A stretch of DNA of 64,000 nt from Actinomycetes bacterium (lineage in GTDB: Bacteria > Actinomycetota > Actinomycetes > Propionibacteriales > Nocardioidaceae), in assembly GCA_023396115.1 (NCBI GenBank), contig JAEWXC010000035.1:1-64000 (forward strand), written 5' to 3'. The notes beneath the pieces were generated by a model. That model worked only from the letters and a program-made list of their open reading frames with translations, searched no databases and was not told the origin of the DNA. Within the stretch, counting starts at the first letter, position 1, and every line of letters begins with the position of its first letter. The position numbers and the translations under genes were made by a program. This document shows, piece by piece, positions 60,527-64,000 of the stretch.

Positions 60527-61491
60527 GGTGGCCCACGCGCCGCAGCCCGGAGAAGTCCGCCGGAACCGGGGGACTCGGACCGGGCCTCGTGGACCGCCCC
60601 TCCGGTGACGGGCTGCCCCGGGTCGCGGTGGTCACCATGTCCCGCGACAGCGGACCGGTGCTGCGGCACTGGGTGGAGCACTACCGCCGCCAGCTCGGCG
60701 ACGGCGACGTGTACGTGGTCGACGACCACTCCAGCGACTCCTCCACCGACGACCTGCCCTGCACCGTGCTGCGGCTGCCCTACCTGGACAAGTACCCCTT
60801 CGAGCCGGCCCGGATGGGGCTGCTCAGCGGCCTGGCCACCTCGCTGCTCTTCGCCTACGACGCGGTGCTGCTGGCCGACGCCGACGAGTTCGTCGTCGCC
60901 GACCCGAAGAAGCACGCCAGCCTGCGCCACTTCGCCGCCGCCCGCCGCGGCACCCCGGTGGTGGGGGTCCAGGGCTACAACGTGCTGCACCACCTGGGTC
61001 ACGAGCCGGCGCTGGACTTCTCCGCGCCGCTGCTCGCCCAGCGTGCCCACGCCCGGTTCACGCCGCTGATGTGCAAGCCGGCGCTCAAGTTCGTCGACGC
61101 CCCGTGGGCGCACGCCTCGCACGGCATCCGGCACGAGTTCGCGCCCGACCCCGAGCTGTTCATGTTCCACTTCAAGTTCGCCGACGTGGACCAGCTGCGC
61201 ACCCTGGCGGCCGAGCGCAACCGCGCGGCCGTGCAGGAGGGCCGGGCGGTGAAGTCGGGGTGGAGCCGACCCGCCGACGAGATGGTCACCGCCCTGGAGA
61301 CCGCCTCGGCGAACCTGGACGCCGCCCTGGCCAGCGACTCCCTCGCCGCGTTCCGCCCCGGGCGCCGCAAGCTCGCCGAGATCGTGCAGGCCGACGGGGA
61401 CGTGTGGCGTGCCCGCGGCGCCGGGCAGCACCACGCCCTGGTGAAGGGCCCCTACGTCCGCATCCCCGACGCGCTGCGCGCGACGTTCTGA
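60523..61491 (+). CDS. Glycosyltransferase family 2-like protein
   Basis: A 322-residue enzyme of the GT2/GT92-like type that starts with a short Arg/Pro-rich leader, then VAVVTMSRDSGPVLRHWVEHYRRQLG, VVDDHSSDSSTDDLP, LLADADEFVVADPKKH (metal-binding DAD) and HGIRHEFAPDPELFMFHFKFAD. It has no membrane segments. Donor unknown; cluster context suggests it builds the glycan modified by the neighbouring sulfotransferases and LicD domain. GTG start coupled to the gene before. Confidence 0.78.
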   Translation: MRWPTRRSPEKSAGTGGLGPGLVDRPSGDGLPRVAVVTMSRDSGPVLRHWVEHYRRQLGDGDVYVVDDHSSDSSTDDLPCTVLRLPYLDKYPFEPARMGLLSGLATSLLFAYDAVLLADADEFVVADPKKHASLRHFAAARRGTPVVGVQGYNVLHHLGHEPALDFSAPLLAQRAHARFTPLMCKPALKFVDAPWAHASHGIRHEFAPDPELFMFHFKFADVDQLRTLAAERNRAAVQEGRAVKSGWSRPADEMVTALETASANLDAALASDSLAAFRPGRRKLAEIVQADGDVWRARGAGQHHALVKGPYVRIPDALRATF

Positions 61492-61502
61492 GACGAGGTC
61501 AC

Positions 61503-63047
61503 GTGGAACCCACGGCACAGGTCGACCAGAGCGGCATCAGCCTGCGCGGGGTCGCCGACGACCGCGCCCTGGACGTGCTCTTCGACGACCGACGGATCTG
61601 GTCCTTCTGGTCCCTGCGCGACACCGACGAGGCCCGGGACGGGCGTCGGGTGGCCTGGCCGACCCGGATGCTGCGGTTCCTGCACGGTGACTCCGAGGTG
61701 GTGGTCCGCGACCACGTGTCGGGCCACGAGCTGCACCGCGCCGAACTGCACTTCGGTACCGAGCAAGGCACCAGCACCGAGCCGGCCGCCCGGGTCGCCT
61801 TCGTCAACAAGCAGGGCCTGGCGATCTCGCTGGACAAGTCCGGTCGGTTCCACCCGGAGTTCAGCGTCCGCAGCGCCGAGCAGCTCGCCCCGCTGCTGGC
61901 CGCGATGCACCAGGTGATCGAGGTCGTCGGCGAGCAGGGCATCGAGGCGTTCCCGGCCTACGGCACCCTGCTCGGCGCGGTCCGGGAGCAGAACTTCCTG
62001 GGACACGACTCCGACGCCGACCTCGGCTACGTCTCGGCGCACACCTCCCCGGTCGACGTGGTGCTGGAGTCGTTCCGGCTGCAGCGCGCGGTCGCCGCCC
62101 GGGGCATGCACACCTTCCGCTACTCCGGCGGGGCGTTCCGGGTCGACGTGACCGAGAGCGACGGCTCGGTCCGCGGCCTGGACCTGTTCGGCGGGTACCT
62201 CACCGGCCCGCCCGGACAGCAGCGGCTGTACCTGATGGGCGAGGTCGGGGTCGACTTCGAGGAGAGCTGGCTGCGTCCGTTCGGCACCGTCACCCTGGCC
62301 GGCGACACGTTCCCGGCACCGGCCCGCCCCGAGAAGCTGCTCGAGGCGATGTACGGCCCCGGGTGGATGGTGCCGGACCCGGCCTACAAGTTCGAGACCC
62401 CCCAGCACACCGTGGACCGGCTCGACAACTGGTTCCGCGGCTTCTCGCCGCACCGCAACGAGTGGCTGCGCAACACCGAGCACACCGGGTCCCCGCTGAA
62501 CGCGCCGCTCTCGGACCTGGCCCGACGGCTCAAGCGGGACGAGCAGCCCGGCACCCACGTGCTGGACCTGGGTGCCGGCCGCGGTACCGACGCCCTGCGG
62601 CTGGCCCGGTCGGGGTTCCCGACCACCGCCTACGACTACGCGACCCGCACCCTGGGTGGGGCCCAGCGCCGCGCCGAGCGCCGCGGCCTCCCGCTGCAGG
62701 TGCGCACCCTCAACCTCACCCAGCTGCGTGCGGTGCTGCACGAGGGGGCCCGGGTGGCCCGCACCGACGGGCCGCGGGCCGTGCTGGCCCGGCACGTGCT
62801 GGACGCCACCACCGCGCGGGGACGCGACGGCGTGCTCCGCCTGGCCTCGATGGCGCTGCGCGGCGGCGGCCGGGCGTACCTGCAGTTCCGCTCGGGCGGC
62901 GAACCCCTCGGCGAGGGCATGTATGTTGTGGGCGCCGACGCCGTGACCGCCCAGGTCGAGCGGCTCGGCGGAACCGTCACCGAGTGCCGGACCGAGACCG
63001 ACCCGCAGACCGGCGCGAGCGACACGACCGTGGTGGCGCACTGGTGA
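61503..63047 (+). CDS. LicD-type phosphotransferase fused to methyltransferase
   Basis: A 514-residue fusion. Residues 140-310 contain a LicD-like nucleotidyltransferase: FPAYGTLLGAVREQNFLGHDSDADLGYV, with the GTLLGAVR loop and Asp pair of enzymes that move phosphocholine or similar groups onto teichoic acids and glycans. Residues about 340-514 form a class I methyltransferase (HVLDLGAGRGTDALRLARSGFPTTAYDYA). Residues 1-130 are beta-rich and unassigned. The combination suggests transfer and then methylation of a group on a surface polymer. GTG start with GAGG 5 bp upstream, 11 bp after the previous stop. Confidence 0.8.
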   Translation: MEPTAQVDQSGISLRGVADDRALDVLFDDRRIWSFWSLRDTDEARDGRRVAWPTRMLRFLHGDSEVVVRDHVSGHELHRAELHFGTEQGTSTEPAARVAFVNKQGLAISLDKSGRFHPEFSVRSAEQLAPLLAAMHQVIEVVGEQGIEAFPAYGTLLGAVREQNFLGHDSDADLGYVSAHTSPVDVVLESFRLQRAVAARGMHTFRYSGGAFRVDVTESDGSVRGLDLFGGYLTGPPGQQRLYLMGEVGVDFEESWLRPFGTVTLAGDTFPAPARPEKLLEAMYGPGWMVPDPAYKFETPQHTVDRLDNWFRGFSPHRNEWLRNTEHTGSPLNAPLSDLARRLKRDEQPGTHVLDLGAGRGTDALRLARSGFPTTAYDYATRTLGGAQRRAERRGLPLQVRTLNLTQLRAVLHEGARVARTDGPRAVLARHVLDATTARGRDGVLRLASMALRGGGRAYLQFRSGGEPLGEGMYVVGADAVTAQVERLGGTVTECRTETDPQTGASDTTVVAHW

Positions 63048-63057
63048 GGAGAGACCG

Positions 63058-63261
63058 ATGAGCCTGCTGAACCCCTTCACCGCGATCGCCGCCCAGCGCC
63101 GGCGGATCGCCGAGCTGGAGGCCGACGTGGCCGAGCTGCAGCGGCACTACGCCCGGATGGCCGAGCTGGTCGACGTGGTCACCGAGCTGCTGCTGCCGGT
63201 GGCGCAGCGCGACGAGGAGCGGATCGCCGAGGCGATCGCCTCGTTCGAGCGCAGCCTGTAG
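63058..63261 (+). CDS. DUF6752-like coiled-coil small protein
   Basis: A 67-residue protein, nearly all helix, with heptads (RRRIAELEADVAELQRHYARMAELVDVVTELLLPV) and the ending AQRDEERIAEAIASFERSL seen in small actinobacterial proteins found with glycan and LicD or sulfotransferase genes. It is likely a dimeric adaptor; function unknown. AGGAGAG sits just before ATG 63058, 10 bp after the LicD-fusion stop. Confidence 0.7.
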   Translation: MSLLNPFTAIAAQRRRIAELEADVAELQRHYARMAELVDVVTELLLPVAQRDEERIAEAIASFERSL

Positions 63262-63269
63262 AGGCCGCC

Positions 63270-64000
63270 GTGGCTGAGCGCGTCTACGTCCACATCGGCC
63301 TGCCGAAGACGGCCACCACCTACCTGCAGACGATCGTGTGGGGCTCCCGCGAGGAGCTGCTGGCCCAGGGGCTGCTGATCCCCGGGCGCCGCCGTTCCGA
63401 CCACCTGTGGAGCAGCAGCGCGGTGCGCGACGACCCGCGGCTGGAGACCGCGATCGAGGAGCACCGCACCGCCTGGGAGCGGCTGCGCACCCAGATCGCC
63501 GAGCACGAGGGCGACGCCCTGGTCACCCACGAGTTCTTCGCCAGCGCCAGCACCGAGCAGGTGCAGCGGATGGTCGAGGACCTGGCGCCCGCCGAGGTGC
63601 ACGTCGTGGTCACGGTGCGCGAGCTGCTCGGCGTGTTCACCGCGAGCTGGCAGGAGAGCCTGAAGAACCGCGGCACCACCCCAGTGGGGGAGTACTCGAC
63701 CACCGAGGCGAAGAGCCCCCGGGTGATCTGGAACTGGCGCACCCTGGACCACCGGCTGGTGCTCGAGCGCTGGTCCGGTGCGGTGGCCCCCGAGCGGATC
63801 CACGTGCTGCCCGTCGACACCACCGCTCCCCGCGACGACATCTGGCGGCGCTTCGCCGGGGTGCTGGGGGTGGACCCTGACGCCGTGGACCTGGACCAGT
63901 CGTTCCCCAACGAGTCGATGGGGGTGGTGCAGGCCGAGCTCCTGCTGCGCGTCAACCGGCGCCTGGCCGACCGGGGGCTCCTGGTCGGTGCCCGGGACCG
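63270..64000 (+). CDS. Sulfotransferase-like protein (cut by window end)
   Basis: The first 243 codons of a paralogue of the gene at 59477; no stop is reached. VYVHIGLPKTATTYLQTIVWGSREELLAQGLLIPG is the PAPS-binding loop, and VVVTVRELLGVFTASWQESLKNRGTTPVGEY is the 3'-phosphate region. GTG start with GAGG 5 bp upstream, 8 bp after the DUF6752-like gene. The cluster therefore continues beyond the window. Confidence 0.75.
   Translation, partial: MAERVYVHIGLPKTATTYLQTIVWGSREELLAQGLLIPGRRRSDHLWSSSAVRDDPRLETAIEEHRTAWERLRTQIAEHEGDALVTHEFFASASTEQVQRMVEDLAPAEVHVVVTVRELLGVFTASWQESLKNRGTTPVGEYSTTEAKSPRVIWNWRTLDHRLVLERWSGAVAPERIHVLPVDTTAPRDDIWRRFAGVLGVDPDAVDLDQSFPNESMGVVQAELLLRVNRRLADRGLLVGARD

Overview
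The window is a contiguous stretch of a very GC-rich actinobacterial chromosome. Its gene order (whiB2 - glycosyltransferase - DUF5719 - DUF3499 - phosphomannomutase - SIS isomerase - ahcY - mtrA/mtrB/lpqB - comF - hpf - NarL regulator - secA, plus cofD/cofE) is the conserved core of the class. The galactofuran genes, DUF6752 protein and intergenic repeats point to the Propionibacteriales, most likely a Nocardioides-like organism; this is inference from content, not a database match. No tRNA, rRNA, prophage, insertion sequence or CRISPR array was recognised.

Layout. 1-3.6 kb: a kinase-like (APH) gene, then a copper/haem cluster (membrane protein, PCu(A)C lipoprotein, Tat-exported DyP peroxidase) behind a 19-bp palindromic operator candidate. 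3.7-8.5 kb: two LCP cell-wall ligases, a thioesterase and an SGNH hydrolase. 8.6-15.5 kb: a galactan operon (two GT2 enzymes, UDP-galactopyranose mutase, GlfT2-type polymerase, Wzm/Wzt exporter), followed by a secreted amidase with FG-GAP-like repeats. 18.7-23.4 kb: TIGR03089 protein, GDP-mannose synthesis, DUF3105 protein and two coenzyme F420 genes. 23.6-32.3 kb: WhiB2 and envelope genes, including a phosphomannomutase fused to a Trm112-like zinc domain. 32.4-43 kb: DUF808 protein, ahcY, MtrAB-LpqB, ComF, ribosome hibernation factor, orphan NarL regulator and a YcaQ-like glycosylase. 43-46.4 kb: two SDRs and a DUF1214 protein. 46.5-57.8 kb: secA, LysM and Rv3235-like genes, a leftward MgtE_N/DUF1003/mrp/tatB operon, a sulfatase lipoprotein and an EEP-family enzyme. 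57.8-64 kb: a PLD-like secreted protein behind a structured leader, then a surface-glycan cluster (two sulfotransferase-like proteins, a glycosyltransferase, a LicD-methyltransferase fusion, a DUF6752 protein) that runs off the window end.

Most of the window serves the envelope: sugar nucleotides (manB, SIS, manC, glf), polymerisation and export (GlfT1/GlfT2, Wzm/Wzt), attachment (LCP), remodelling (amidase, LysM) and control (MtrAB-LpqB). Many genes have a TANNNT box 6-7 bp before the start codon, which predicts leaderless mRNAs and fixes several starts. The less expected items are an 88-bp perfect palindrome at the window start, two families of dispersed intergenic repeats, a predicted leaderless upstream ORF ending next to hpf, an inverted repeat around the ahcY promoter, a folded leader before the PLD-like gene, and the sulfotransferase/LicD-methyltransferase cluster.
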